From: Chryseobacterium candidae
GTDB lineage: Bacteria; Bacteroidota; Bacteroidia; Flavobacteriales; Weeksellaceae
Length of the DNA stretch: 64,000 nt
Direction: 5' to 3'
Assembly: GCF_004916905.1 (NCBI RefSeq)
Contig: NZ_SDLV01000031.1
Coordinates: 1-64,000 of the forward strand
The notes below the pieces were generated by a model. The model was given only the letters and a program-made list of their open reading frames with translations, was not told where the DNA came from and did not search any database. Below, one piece after another: positions 45,050-54,783 of this stretch. The first letter of the stretch is position 1; each line of letters opens with the position of its first letter. The position numbers and the translations under genes are program-made.

Positions 45050-45436
45050 CCGCATTCTCAAAAATTTATAATATTTCCGTTGATTAAGCTGATTTATGAA
45101 TCTAAATTTTGATTCAAAATATCATATTGTGGATAACTTTTTATTTCGGCTAAAAAACAGATCATTTCAAGTTATTTTCTGAAGTAAATTACTTAACACT
45201 CTCATTTTATAACAGATATAATTCACATTCATGTAAAACTCATATTGTGGATAACTTTTCTCAGTTAACATACCGTTAATATAAGATTTTTTTTCAACTT
45301 ATTTTTATTCGGAATGTAGCTGAAATATTATGTATTCAATGATAACATAGGGTTGGGTACAATCAGTTAAAAATCTGAAAACACGCAACATATATACTAA
45401 AATACTGCTTTCATTTTTTTGATTTGTGGATAACTC
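45050..45436. other. AT-rich region with three perfect DnaA boxes
   Basis: The 9-mer TGTGGATAA (reverse complement TTATCCACA, the classical DnaA box) occurs at 45128-45136, 45246-45254 and 45425-45433, all in the same orientation. The first two share an identical 20-bp context. No gene is present. This is a candidate replication-origin or DnaA-titration site; no dnaA gene is nearby, so the assignment is open. Confidence 0.45.
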
Positions 45437-46237
45437 TTACTTTTTAAGGGTTCGCAGGGCTTTCTTTATGATATACTGCGTCTCTTTTGTAGGACTTTCC
45501 CTAATCCATTCATCACAGATTTCCACTACAAATTCAGGCTGCGACTTGCTGGCATCATTCAGCCAGTTGCCAACACTATCCTGCACATATCGGGAAGAAT
45601 CCGATCGTAAAGGATCCAAAATTTCCAGTCCGAGTCCGGGATTTTGTTTTAAAGCATCAATATGTTCACACCAGACTCCTCTTGGTCTTGTAGATTCGCT
45701 GGCAAAACGTCTTACATTTTCATTGTCATGAACTGTCCATTCTGATAAAAGTGATAAACTTTCCTCAAGATTTCTGGCGATATCCGGACGTACTGTCATC
45801 CAGCAGATTTCCCTTACTCCAAAATGAGAGTCGACAGCGAATGACTGGATTCTATCTAATTTTTCTTTAAGTTGTAAATCCTTATTCCTTCCAATAGTAT
45901 AAGCAGCCCAGCAACGAACAAGATCTGCCTTATGAGCAGGTAATTTCAATAGAAATTCATCATCTTTATTTTTCACAGCAAGATTAAGCAAACCAATTCC
46001 TATTGTTTCATTAATAGAATTGACAGTTTGTTTTTTCAGTTTGTCTACATTATCTAAAACAGGCAGCAGGTATTCTTTGCGGTCATTCTGCAAAAGCAGA
46101 TTTTCCAGCAGCAGCCTTTGATCTACAGCGAGCCATTCTGTAAGGTTGGCGGTTTCAATTTCTCCCCTGTTCAGCTGGTCCAGAATATCCGGTGGAATAT
46201 CTTTGATGGATCGGGCTCCTTTTCTTTTTTCTGTCAT
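45437..46237 (-). CDS. HEAT-repeat DNA alkylation repair protein (AlkC/AlkD-like)
   Basis: A 266-residue all-helical protein whose wording SHFGVREICWMTVRP, WTVHDNENVRRFASESTRPRGVW and SDSSRYVQDSVGNWLNDASKSQPEFVVEICDEW matches AlkC/AlkD-type HEAT-like alkylpurine glycosylases, which excise 3-methyladenine or related lesions. Cytoplasmic, DNA-binding. It starts 4 bp inside the end of the upstream peroxiredoxin-like gene (ATGA overlap), so the two are cotranslated: a redox and damage-repair unit. Confidence 0.85.
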   Translation of the reverse strand: MTEKRKGARSIKDIPPDILDQLNRGEIETANLTEWLAVDQRLLLENLLLQNDRKEYLLPVLDNVDKLKKQTVNSINETIGIGLLNLAVKNKDDEFLLKLPAHKADLVRCWAAYTIGRNKDLQLKEKLDRIQSFAVDSHFGVREICWMTVRPDIARNLEESLSLLSEWTVHDNENVRRFASESTRPRGVWCEHIDALKQNPGLGLEILDPLRSDSSRYVQDSVGNWLNDASKSQPEFVVEICDEWIRESPTKETQYIIKKALRTLKK

Positions 46238-46872
46238 AATGTCTGTATTAATTCTTCTATATCTACTCTATTCATGTAATTTACATCTAAAAATTTATAT
46301 ACAATCTTACTATTTTCATCCACTACAAAAACAGCAGGAACAGGTAATGTATTTTCTTTATTATTGTTGAAAAGAGAAAGATCAATTCCTAAGTTCTGAT
46401 AATAAGGTAATACGAAATCCTGCAGCTGAAAAACAATACCCAGTTTTTTTGCAAAATCATTATTATGATCGGTCAGCACTTCAAATTCAAGATTATTTTT
46501 TTCAACCATTGTAAGAGAGTGATCAGGATTTTGAGGAGAAATGGCGACCAAAACAGCATTCTTTTCTTTTAATCTTGAGAGATTATCCTGCAAAAATTTC
46601 AATTCCAGATTACAGTAAGGACACCAGCTTCCTCTGTAAAAGGCCAGAATCATTTTTCCTTTTTTAAGAATTTGTGTAGAATGTATGTTTTCACCATAGG
46701 CATTAGGCAGTGAAAATTCCGGCATCTGCTGTCCAGCCTGAATACTGTTATCTCCCATATTTTTTGTTTTTAAATCTTCAACCGAGTTTCCGAATGCATT
46801 TAAAATGTCTTGCGGGAGTTGTGAAGAAAGTTCCTGATTCAATTGCTCAATCTGTATGGCCAGTGGATTCAT
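46234..46872 (-). CDS. Peroxiredoxin-like (AhpC/TSA) protein
   Basis: A 212-residue thioredoxin-fold protein with FYRGSWCPYCNLELKFLQ: Cys84 and Cys87 form a WCPYC centre, and the C-terminal part (LVAISPQNPDHSL ... EVLTDHNNDFAKKLGIVFQ ... VPAVFVVDENSKIVYKFLDVNYMNR) fits bacterioferritin-comigratory/AhpC-TSA peroxiredoxin-like proteins. It likely reduces peroxides or disulfides in the cytoplasm. First gene of a two-gene unit with the alkylation-repair gene; divergent from the HxlR regulator. Confidence 0.9.
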   Translation of the reverse strand: MNPLAIQIEQLNQELSSQLPQDILNAFGNSVEDLKTKNMGDNSIQAGQQMPEFSLPNAYGENIHSTQILKKGKMILAFYRGSWCPYCNLELKFLQDNLSRLKEKNAVLVAISPQNPDHSLTMVEKNNLEFEVLTDHNNDFAKKLGIVFQLQDFVLPYYQNLGIDLSLFNNNKENTLPVPAVFVVDENSKIVYKFLDVNYMNRVDIEELIQTL

Positions 46873-46885
46873 TATTTTTAATTTA

Positions 46886-46903
46886 TTATTTTTACAAAGG
46901 TCT
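46886..46903. promoter_or_regulatory. Inverted repeat in the peroxiredoxin/HxlR divergent promoter
   Basis: AAAGG-N8-CCTTT lies between the divergent start codons of the peroxiredoxin-like gene (46872) and the HxlR gene (46968), a plausible operator for the HxlR protein. A second CG/GC-containing stretch (GGCAATACCGCAT) is nearby but not palindromic. Confidence 0.35.
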
Positions 46904-46967
46904 AAAAGCCTTTAAGAATAGGCAATACCGCATATTTTTCACCCATAGGGATAAAAAAGTCAATTTT

Positions 46968-47315
46968 ATGGAAACAAAGGGAAAAGCTGAAGAAAATAAA
47001 ATATGTCCGTTGGAAGTTGCTGTTAATAGCATCAGTGGAAAATGGAAAATTCCTATTGTGTGGCAGATTAATGAAGGGAAAAAACGTCCCAGCGAGTTTT
47101 TACGCGGTATTGCAAAAGTAGACCGCAGAGTTTTGAATCAACAGCTGGCCGAGATGGTGGAAGATGGTATTTTAACCAAACAGTCTTTTAATGAACTTCC
47201 TCCTAGAGTTGAGTATACTTTGACGGAGCTTGGTGAAAAGCTTGTGGAAATCCTCTGGCAATTGAATGATTGGGGAAAATTATTGATTCCTGAGAACGAA
47301 GAGTCATTAAACTAG
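46968..47315 (+). CDS. HxlR/DUF24-family transcriptional regulator
   Basis: The 115-residue protein begins at ATG 46968 (METKGKAEENKICPLEVAVNSISGKWKIPIVWQI); upstream frame to 46710 has no basis. It has the MarR-like winged HTH of HxlR (RPSEFLRGIAKVDRRVLNQQLAEMVEDGILTKQSF ... PPRVEYTLTELGEKLVEIL). Cys13 in the conserved CPL position makes it a candidate thiol sensor. Divergent from the peroxiredoxin-like gene, which it probably regulates. Confidence 0.92.
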   Translation: METKGKAEENKICPLEVAVNSISGKWKIPIVWQINEGKKRPSEFLRGIAKVDRRVLNQQLAEMVEDGILTKQSFNELPPRVEYTLTELGEKLVEILWQLNDWGKLLIPENEESLN

Positions 47316-47384
47316 CAGATTTTCAGATTATATAGTGACAGATCTGTGAAAAAAAAATGATATTTGTGTCAACTAAAAAAACGC

Positions 47385-48263
47385 ATGAAAAAAATTTTCA
47401 CCGGAATCACAGTATTTTTAATTTTCACAGGCTGTATCAAAGAAAAGCCATCAGACCGTCTGTTGGAGGAGCCAGATAAGAATGAGCATTTAATTTCAGA
47501 AAATGCTTTAAAAATCAATAAAAATAAAAACACCATCCGGGAAAGATTTTCTCCTCCGGAAGGATATGAATGGATTGAAGAAAAGCCCGGTTCTTTCGGA
47601 CATTTTATTGAAAATTTTAAGCTGAAACCCTATGGAAGTCAGATTTTAAAATATGATGGAGTTCCTATTTCTACCCAGCACCTTCATGAAGCTGTTTTTG
47701 ATATTGATACCGGAAATAAGGATCTTCAGCAATGTGCTGATGCCGCTATCCGCATGAGAGCTGAATATCTTTATAAGTCGAAAAAATTTAACGAAATTAA
47801 ATTTCATTTTACGAGTGGTGATCTTCTCAGCTGGAATGATTATAAAAACGGAACGAGAGCTTTGGTGAATGGAAATTCTGTTAGTTTCAGAAAAACTGCA
47901 GCCTTTGATGATTCTTATAACAGTTTCAGAAATTATCTGGATCTGATTTTTAATTATGCAGGAACCATTTCATTAAACAAAGAAACAAAGCCGGTAATGA
48001 GGAATTCTGATCTGAAAACAGGAGATATTCTGATCACACCGGGAAGTCCGGGACATATCGTTTTTATTTCCGGAGCCTGCCAAAATCAGAAAGGGGAAAG
48101 ATTGTTTTTATTAAGTGAAGGATTCACCCCGGCTCAGTCGGTTCATATGCTTTCCAATCCATTCAACCCTTATTTTACGCCCTGGTACGAGCTTGACGTG
48201 AATGCTGCGGAAACGAAAACTGCGCGATATTTTTTTAAGCCTGCAAACTTCAGAAGCTTTTAA
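47385..48263 (+). CDS. DUF4846 lipoprotein
   Basis: A 292-residue protein with a lipoprotein signal (MKKIFTGITVFLIFTGC, lipobox FTGC, Cys17). The body holds the DUF4846 wording: 'RFSPPEGYEWIEEKPGSFGHFIENFKLKPYGSQI', 'DIDTGNKDLQQCADAAIRMRAEYLY', 'FHFTSGDLLSWNDYKNG', and 'GDILITPGSPGHIVFISGA', with a Gly/His turn resembling the NlpC-like or papain-like PGHxV element, hinting at a catalytic His, but this is unproved. Outer-membrane lipoprotein, function unknown. An upstream in-frame TTG at 47364 is less likely than ATG 47385. Confidence 0.85.
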   Translation: MKKIFTGITVFLIFTGCIKEKPSDRLLEEPDKNEHLISENALKINKNKNTIRERFSPPEGYEWIEEKPGSFGHFIENFKLKPYGSQILKYDGVPISTQHLHEAVFDIDTGNKDLQQCADAAIRMRAEYLYKSKKFNEIKFHFTSGDLLSWNDYKNGTRALVNGNSVSFRKTAAFDDSYNSFRNYLDLIFNYAGTISLNKETKPVMRNSDLKTGDILITPGSPGHIVFISGACQNQKGERLFLLSEGFTPAQSVHMLSNPFNPYFTPWYELDVNAAETKTARYFFKPANFRSF

Positions 48264-48318
48264 TAATTTATATTCAAAACTATTGGAAACTTACTACGAT
48301 AATCTGAACTTGTTTTTG

Positions 48319-48326
48319 TAAATTTG
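48319..48326 (+). promoter_or_regulatory. -7 box upstream of pfkA
   Basis: TAAATTTG ends just before the in-frame GTG that extends the frame and 20 bp before ATG 48347, supporting the ATG start. Confidence 0.5.
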
Positions 48327-48346
48327 TGTTCGAAATTTTTTACTTG

Positions 48347-49333
48347 ATGAAAGAGAGTGCTGTAAAAAAGATTGCAGTTCTTACTTCAGGGGGTGACTCT
48401 CCGGGTATGAATGCGGCATTAAGAGCGGTAGTAAGAACCGCCAATTACTATAATATCGAATGCTACGGAGTGAGGGAAGGCTACAACGGCCTTATCAACA
48501 ATGATTTCCTGAAAATGGGAGCCCGTTCCGTAAAAAATATAATCAACCAGGGCGGAACGATTCTAAAATCTGCCAGATCCGCTGAGTTCAGAACAAAAGA
48601 AGGCCGTCAGAAAGCTTACGACAACTGCGTAAAACTTGGGATAGACGGATTGGTATGTATTGGAGGAGACGGAACTTTTACCGGTGCAAAGATCTTTAAT
48701 GAAGAATTCGGAATAAGGGTAATCGGTATTCCCGGAACAATCGACAATGATATTTTCGGTACGGATAACACCATCGGTTATGATACTGCTTTGAATACTG
48801 CTATGGATGCCATTGACAAAATCCGTGATACAGCTACTTCCCACAACAGGGTTTTCTTTGTGGAAGTAATGGGTCGTGATGCTGGTTTTATTGCTTTAAA
48901 CAGTGGATTGGCAACAGGTGCTCTGGATATTTTAATTCCTGAGAAAAAAGACAGTATTGATGAGCTTTTCACGAAATTCAGGGACGCAGAAAAAACAGGA
49001 AAGGCATCAAGCATTGTGGTTGTTGCAGAAGGTGAAAAACTAGCCAATGTGTACGAACTTGCAGAAAAAACAAAACAGACATTTCCTGATTATGATATTC
49101 GTGTAGCGGTTTTGGGTCATATGCAGAGAGGAGGTTCTCCAAGCTGTGCAGACAGGGTTTTGGCAAGCCGACTGGGCTATGGAGCCGTAACCGGATTAAT
49201 GGAAGGACAAACCAATGTAATGGCAGGAATGCGTTCCAACGATCTGACGTACACGCCAATTGAAGAAGCCATTAAAAAACATAATGAAATCAATAAAGAT
49301 CTTTTACTGATTTCAGAAATTTTAGCAATCTAA
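48347..49333 (+). CDS. pfkA: ATP-dependent 6-phosphofructokinase
   Basis: Phosphorylates fructose-6-phosphate to fructose-1,6-bisphosphate. The 328-residue protein has LTSGGDSPGMNAALRAV (12-28), CIGGDGTFTGA (ATP-type GGDGT, Gly106-Thr110; PPi enzymes have GGDD), GIPGTIDND with catalytic Asp (131-135) and HMQRGGSP. Cytoplasmic tetramer. Start ATG 48347 is chosen over the upstream GTG at 48326. gapA follows by 32 bp, probably the same operon: a glycolytic pair. Confidence 0.97.
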   Translation: MKESAVKKIAVLTSGGDSPGMNAALRAVVRTANYYNIECYGVREGYNGLINNDFLKMGARSVKNIINQGGTILKSARSAEFRTKEGRQKAYDNCVKLGIDGLVCIGGDGTFTGAKIFNEEFGIRVIGIPGTIDNDIFGTDNTIGYDTALNTAMDAIDKIRDTATSHNRVFFVEVMGRDAGFIALNSGLATGALDILIPEKKDSIDELFTKFRDAEKTGKASSIVVVAEGEKLANVYELAEKTKQTFPDYDIRVAVLGHMQRGGSPSCADRVLASRLGYGAVTGLMEGQTNVMAGMRSNDLTYTPIEEAIKKHNEINKDLLLISEILAI

Positions 49334-49353
49334 TTATTTTTATAATCTAATAA

Positions 49354-50370
<1,017 letters not shown>

Positions 50371-50385
50371 GCGATAATAAGTAAT

Positions 50386-50424
50386 ATAAAAAACCGTTTC
50401 ACATTTTTGTGAGACGTTTTTTTT
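50386..50424 (+). terminator. Terminator of the pfkA-gapA operon
   Basis: Stem built on AAACCGTTTCACA / TGTGAGACGTTT with a TTTT loop and a T8 tract. Confidence 0.85.
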
Positions 50425-50443
50425 TATATTCATCCAGTAAAAA

Positions 50444-51703
50444 CTATTTAAATAGACTAGAAAAACCAAAGTTAAAGCCACCAACTAGAAACATTTTTGC
50501 AGGATCAGAATAAGTTGTACTATTACCATCAAAATTACTTCCTACAGACATCTGAAATGTAAAACTGTCTGAGAGTTTGTACGCAAATGAAAAGGCTGTC
50601 CGAGAAGTATGATTTTTTAACATTGTATCTGGTTTTTCACTTAGATACCTAGATATATATTCACCAGAAATACTAATCCTATTATGAATCCATTGTAACT
50701 TACCTCCAAATTCATAATAATTCGAGACATCAGTTTGCTTTGCATTAAAAGTCATTCTTGAAACGGCAATAATATCAAAAAAATCGGATGACTCTTGATC
50801 TTTATTAATATTAAATCTGTATGAGGGAGTGATCCATATTGATGTTTTCGCACTTTTAAGCTGCTTCCATTGACTCTCTACGGCAAGACTTGCATTAGCG
50901 ATGGCAAATTCAAGCATGAATCCTTCTCTTGTCAAAGGAAAAGTATATTTATTTATATCATTAACTACAATTTCTGACACATGTTTCAAGTTTTCACCAA
51001 CACTTTTGATTCTCACAACATCATTTTCATCTAATGAATTACTACCAATCATCTGCCGAAGTAATAGCTTTATGATTTTTTTCTGCTCTCCTTCTATTAA
51101 TTTAAAACTTCCGATGGAAAGAACTTCTTCTAGATAGGTATCAAGATCATCAATTCTTCCTCTTGTATTGATGGATTCAAGAATCTGCATAAGCGCCAAT
51201 GAACTATAACTAGAGACATACCATTCCGTAAGTTTTTTTACTGTTTTTTTAGATGGCTTCCCTTGTACTAACTGCAAATGCATACCAACTCCAAATGCTG
51301 TACCCTTTTGTGCTCCTCCAAATGACAGAGTATCACTTGCCGAACTCGCAAATGAAAAAGTCAGGCTTCGTAAAAGATTATTTCCATAGTTGCTACTAAA
51401 AATATAATCGATATTCTCATAATTACTTTGATTCTTATTTTTTCCCCAATAATATGGTGAAGTTTCAATGGCAAAACCAGGTTGCAATTTTTCATTAACA
51501 ACAGCTGAGTTTACACTTGCGAGAAAATCAGTTGGCGAATTAGGCCGCTGAATATTCTCTGGCTCAACTCCTAATACAACAAATGCAGGAGAAGATTTAA
51601 GCTGTAAAGTTGTAATATTATTTTCTAGAGCCTTATCTTGTGCTTTTATACCAGCAAATGCAATGAAAAGCACTAATAGATTTAAAATATATCCTCTTTT
51701 CAT
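50444..51703 (-). CDS. Secreted or outer-membrane protein of unknown function
   Basis: A 419-residue protein with a signal peptide (MKRGYILNLLVLFIAFAGIKAQ). The mature part has two regions: residues 22-150 (SSPAFVVLGVEPENIQRPNSPTDFLASVNSAVVN ... GFAIETSPYYWG), and a strand-rich C-terminal half (WITPSYRFNI ... FSFAYKLSDSFTFQMSVGSNFDG ... FLVGGFNFGFSSLFK), a barrel-like pattern. I do not recognise the family. It overlaps the upstream 140-residue gene by 4 bp. AT content is higher than in neighbours, hinting at an accessory unit. Confidence 0.6.
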   Translation of the reverse strand: MKRGYILNLLVLFIAFAGIKAQDKALENNITTLQLKSSPAFVVLGVEPENIQRPNSPTDFLASVNSAVVNEKLQPGFAIETSPYYWGKNKNQSNYENIDYIFSSNYGNNLLRSLTFSFASSASDTLSFGGAQKGTAFGVGMHLQLVQGKPSKKTVKKLTEWYVSSYSSLALMQILESINTRGRIDDLDTYLEEVLSIGSFKLIEGEQKKIIKLLLRQMIGSNSLDENDVVRIKSVGENLKHVSEIVVNDINKYTFPLTREGFMLEFAIANASLAVESQWKQLKSAKTSIWITPSYRFNINKDQESSDFFDIIAVSRMTFNAKQTDVSNYYEFGGKLQWIHNRISISGEYISRYLSEKPDTMLKNHTSRTAFSFAYKLSDSFTFQMSVGSNFDGNSTTYSDPAKMFLVGGFNFGFSSLFK

Positions 51704-52122
51704 GATATTATGAATTTTATTAATGTAATAAATATAAAAGGGTTCTGAGCAGTGCTTTCAGCCACGAATTCATTCTCAAAATCCTCATCTTCTACTTCAA
51801 ATTTTAATGTATATTTAATCTTACAAGGTAAACTATCTTTTTTAGCTCCATTTGAAAAGCGGGAAACATGAGAAAATAGTGCAAATCTTGCATTATTTAA
51901 ATTCTTACAAAGTCCCAAGTCTTTTTTTACTATATCAGGAGTTGGATCAAAATCCTGAGGCAATCCTCTTAAATTCATTCCATGCATTAAATACATTTTC
52001 CATCCCTGTTCAAGAAGTTCTGTTTTTGTTGAAATAAATAACTTTTTGTTTTCATAATTAGGAGATATATTAAATTTCACATATTCTCCGTTATTCTCTA
52101 TTTTGATTGGATTTTCATTCAT
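51700..52122 (-). CDS. Uncharacterised 140-residue protein
   Basis: A cytoplasmic-looking protein of unknown family, with no signal peptide and a beta-rich pattern (KFNISPNYENKKLFISTK ... KIKYTLKFEVEDEDFENEFVAEST). Acidic cluster EVEDEDFENEF near residue 108. It ends in a 4-bp ATGA overlap with the 419-residue gene, so the two are coupled in translation and likely act together. No homologue recognised. Confidence 0.55.
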   Translation of the reverse strand: MNENPIKIENNGEYVKFNISPNYENKKLFISTKTELLEQGWKMYLMHGMNLRGLPQDFDPTPDIVKKDLGLCKNLNNARFALFSHVSRFSNGAKKDSLPCKIKYTLKFEVEDEDFENEFVAESTAQNPFIFITLIKFIIS

Positions 52123-52401
52123 GACACTTATTTTTTCAGGTTATTATTTATTAATTAAGAACTAAGACTTATCACATATTTTCAGTTAAGTCAAGATAAA
52201 AATCAAAATATAATTTTCATGATATTTAATTTTAAAATTACGTTTTTGAATTGTCTAAGCTTAGGAAAACAGGATATTCCAAAAATTAAGTTTCCATGGT
52301 CATTATTTTTAGTTAAAGCTACAACACTTACCTGCCACAAGAAATACCACAAAAGGGTGATTTTTTAACATAATTTTATTATTTTTAAGAAAACATTAGC
52401 C

Positions 52402-53202
52402 ATGACGAAAAAACATTTGACCCACGCAAAAAGACCTCATCCCCTCATTAAGGTCTGGAATGACTATCCTGAAATTTTGCAGAACGACAGCATAATATTA
52501 CCCGTTCCCAACATTGAAAATATAATCGGAGAAATTTTTGCTCCCGGGAAATTCTATTATTATGTCATTAATTTCACAGACAGTACTATCATCTGTAATC
52601 ACGATGAAGATATTTTAGCAATACATGGTCTCCATAAACATCCTGTCCATCTGAAAGAAATTATAGACCTCATTCATCCCGACGACATAGAATTTGTGAT
52701 GGAAGCCGAAAGAATGTCTATAGAAAAAATAAAAGAAATTGACGGTTTTGATTATCAGCAGGAACTGAAAACCAGCTACTGCTTCAGAATGAGAACTTCA
52801 AAAGGCAATTATGAACTGTTTCATCATCAGGCTTTACACACGTATAAAGATGAAAACGGCAGGCTTTTACAGGCAGTTAACATCCATACCAATATTGAAC
52901 ACATCACACACCAAAATTCTTATATTGTACTCGTCTCAGGCATTAACGGACGGGAAGATTTTCACCAGATGCAGTGGATAGAAAACAATAAATCTACTGA
53001 ATCTACCCCTGTCATTTTTACAAAAAGAGAAGTTGAGATCATTAATTGTATTGCGAAAGGATACCCCACAGGAAGAATATCCAATCTGTTACATATTTCG
53101 GAAGAAACTGTTCGGACCCACAGAAAAAATATTCTAAGAAAATCAGACTGCAAAAACAGCTCGGAGCTGATCAAAAAAACCTTTGAATGGGGATATCTGT
53201 AG
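52402..53202 (+). CDS. LuxR-type transcriptional regulator with PAS-like sensor
   Basis: A 266-residue protein. Residues 30-185 form a PAS-like sensor (YVINFTDSTIICNHDEDILAIHGLHKHP ... IHPDDIEFVMEAE ... ENGRLLQAVNIHTNIEHIT) and residues 200-266 a LuxR/FixJ helix-turn-helix (FTKREVEIINCIAKGYPTGRISNLLHISEETVRTHRKNILRKSDCKNSSELIKKT). It probably is a one-component regulator, as known for flavobacterial 'helix-turn-helix' PAS regulators. Target genes unknown; the MpaB-type oxygenase follows by 71 bp. Confidence 0.87.
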   Translation: MTKKHLTHAKRPHPLIKVWNDYPEILQNDSIILPVPNIENIIGEIFAPGKFYYYVINFTDSTIICNHDEDILAIHGLHKHPVHLKEIIDLIHPDDIEFVMEAERMSIEKIKEIDGFDYQQELKTSYCFRMRTSKGNYELFHHQALHTYKDENGRLLQAVNIHTNIEHITHQNSYIVLVSGINGREDFHQMQWIENNKSTESTPVIFTKREVEIINCIAKGYPTGRISNLLHISEETVRTHRKNILRKSDCKNSSELIKKTFEWGYL

Positions 53203-53273
53203 AAATCAATCATAATGCTGATAAATCTCACCAGCATATTTCAGCATAAAACTTGTATTTTTATAGTAAAGGA

Positions 53274-54464
53274 ATGAACATGATACAACCGCGTTTTAAA
53301 GATGCTCCTCACTTCAGGAACTTTTGGGAATATGGTAATGGAAAGCAGCTTATAGAATTTTCCGGAGCAGAAGTAAGTTTTGAACATTTTGAAAAATTTT
53401 CTCCTTATTTTCATCATACCGATGAGGTTGGTGATGAAGTGGTAAAAAATGTTTATTTGACTAAAAAATTCCATGAAGCTTCCAGGGAGATTGAACATTA
53501 CATCAGAAATGGTGTTTCTGAAACAGATTCAGTTCCTGAAAGTGTAAAAAAATTGTTCGGCCAAACGCAAAAAGTTCCTGAATGGCTGGATTATAATTTA
53601 CTTAAAAGCGGTGCTGAACTCTGTATGAGAAGCAACCTTGATTCTTTGATTTCCCTGAGGGATTATTGTCTGATTGGTGGTTATGATTATGCCTACCTCA
53701 ACAAACCTTTAATTGTTACTGAAGCTTTGAAAAAAGGGGCAGTGAAGCGTCTTTCTGAAACCTTGGATTTTTGGGTGAATGCTACCCGGTACAACGCACT
53801 GGAAATCCATGCAAAAGGTTATGAATTTGCGATAAAAACCCGTCTGATTCATTCCTACGCAAGACTTTCTATTAAAAAACATTATAAAAACTGGGATACA
53901 GAAAGCTGGGGAGATCCTATCAATTCATGGGATATGATGGCAACGTATATCGGGTTCAGTCTGGTATTTCTTCACAGCCTTCAGAAACTGGGAAATCGCT
54001 TTTCTATGGAAGAGGAACAGGGAATTTTTCATCTTTGGAAATATGTAGGTTATCTTTTGGGAATTCCGGAGCTGCTCCTCCCTGATGATAAGAAACAGGC
54101 AACGGAATATTTTTATTTATGGACTTCCGTTCAGCCACCTTCAGATAAAGATTCTGTTCTTCTTGCTCACTCTCTTTTAGATGAATCACTGGAAAATCCT
54201 ATTCTAAAATTTGAATTTCAGAGAAAAAATCTGAAATATCTGCACGTCTGCTGTACCTGGTTTCTTCTGGATGATGAAGTTTGTAAAAGATTGCAGATTC
54301 CGGAAGTTCCTTACAGAAAGCTGTTTCCAAAATCTAAGATACTTTTCAACAAAATTTATGATCAACTTGTCAGTCGAAAATCCAGAATACAAAGAGGAAA
54401 TAAAGATCAGATGAAAGTACTGGAAGATTATCTTAACATTACTAAGAATTCAAATTTTCATTAG
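53274..54464 (+). CDS. MpaB/rubber-oxygenase-like (DUF2236) oxygenase
   Basis: The frame begins at a TTG (53253) inside a TATTTTTA promoter-like stretch; ATG 53274 (MNMIQPRFKDAPHFRNF) or 53280 is more likely. The 396-residue protein contains the DUF2236 core (SNLDSLISLRDYCLIGGYDYAYLNKPLIVTEALKKGAVKRLSETLDFWVNATRYNAL ... RLIHSYARLSIKKHY), which in latex-clearing protein and MpaB proteins carries a b-type haem; the conserved His is at the HSYARL motif. Substrate unknown, perhaps an isoprenoid or fatty acid. Cytoplasmic. Confidence 0.85.
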   Translation: MNMIQPRFKDAPHFRNFWEYGNGKQLIEFSGAEVSFEHFEKFSPYFHHTDEVGDEVVKNVYLTKKFHEASREIEHYIRNGVSETDSVPESVKKLFGQTQKVPEWLDYNLLKSGAELCMRSNLDSLISLRDYCLIGGYDYAYLNKPLIVTEALKKGAVKRLSETLDFWVNATRYNALEIHAKGYEFAIKTRLIHSYARLSIKKHYKNWDTESWGDPINSWDMMATYIGFSLVFLHSLQKLGNRFSMEEEQGIFHLWKYVGYLLGIPELLLPDDKKQATEYFYLWTSVQPPSDKDSVLLAHSLLDESLENPILKFEFQRKNLKYLHVCCTWFLLDDEVCKRLQIPEVPYRKLFPKSKILFNKIYDQLVSRKSRIQRGNKDQMKVLEDYLNITKNSNFH

Positions 54465-54484
54465 GATAATAAGTCAGCAAGCCC

Positions 54485-54593
54485 GAAGATGGAGGCAGGA
54501 GGTTTCTATTGGACGATACCTCTTACTTAGTAAAAGTAATAAATTAAGTTCAATACATTTTACAAGCTTCAATAACTCCCTTCTTCCAGCTTC
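54485..54593. repeat. Degenerate inverted-repeat element before recA
   Basis: Left segment 54485-54504 (GAAGATGGAGGCAGGAGGTT) and right segment 54574-54593 match in inverted orientation at 15 of 20 bases; the remainder to 54783 is AT-rich. The GGAAGCTGGAAG-like wording recurs in Chryseobacterium intergenic repeats (recalled, not searched). Confidence 0.5.
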
Positions 54594-54756
54594 CAGCATC
54601 CTTTCTAATTAATAGTTATTATTTTTTTAATGCACTAATACCACATTCTGCATGTGCTTCGTTATGAATGAGATCAGTAGTAAAATTTTATCATTTTTTA
54701 ACTCTTAAAACAGCTTTCAGAGACAAATAATATTAGCTTTTGATCTATAAATTATG

Positions 54757-54764
54757 TATTTTTG
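54757..54764 (+). promoter_or_regulatory. -7 box of recA
   Basis: TATTTTTG matches TAnnTTTG, 19 bp upstream of ATG 54784. No SOS-like dyad recognised. Confidence 0.45.
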
Positions 54765-54783
54765 AGAAATTATTTTAATAGAG

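Noticed and set aside
46710..46967. Upstream extension of the HxlR frame
   Set aside because: It would cross the divergent promoter and peroxiredoxin gene; HxlR family proteins begin at ATG 46968.
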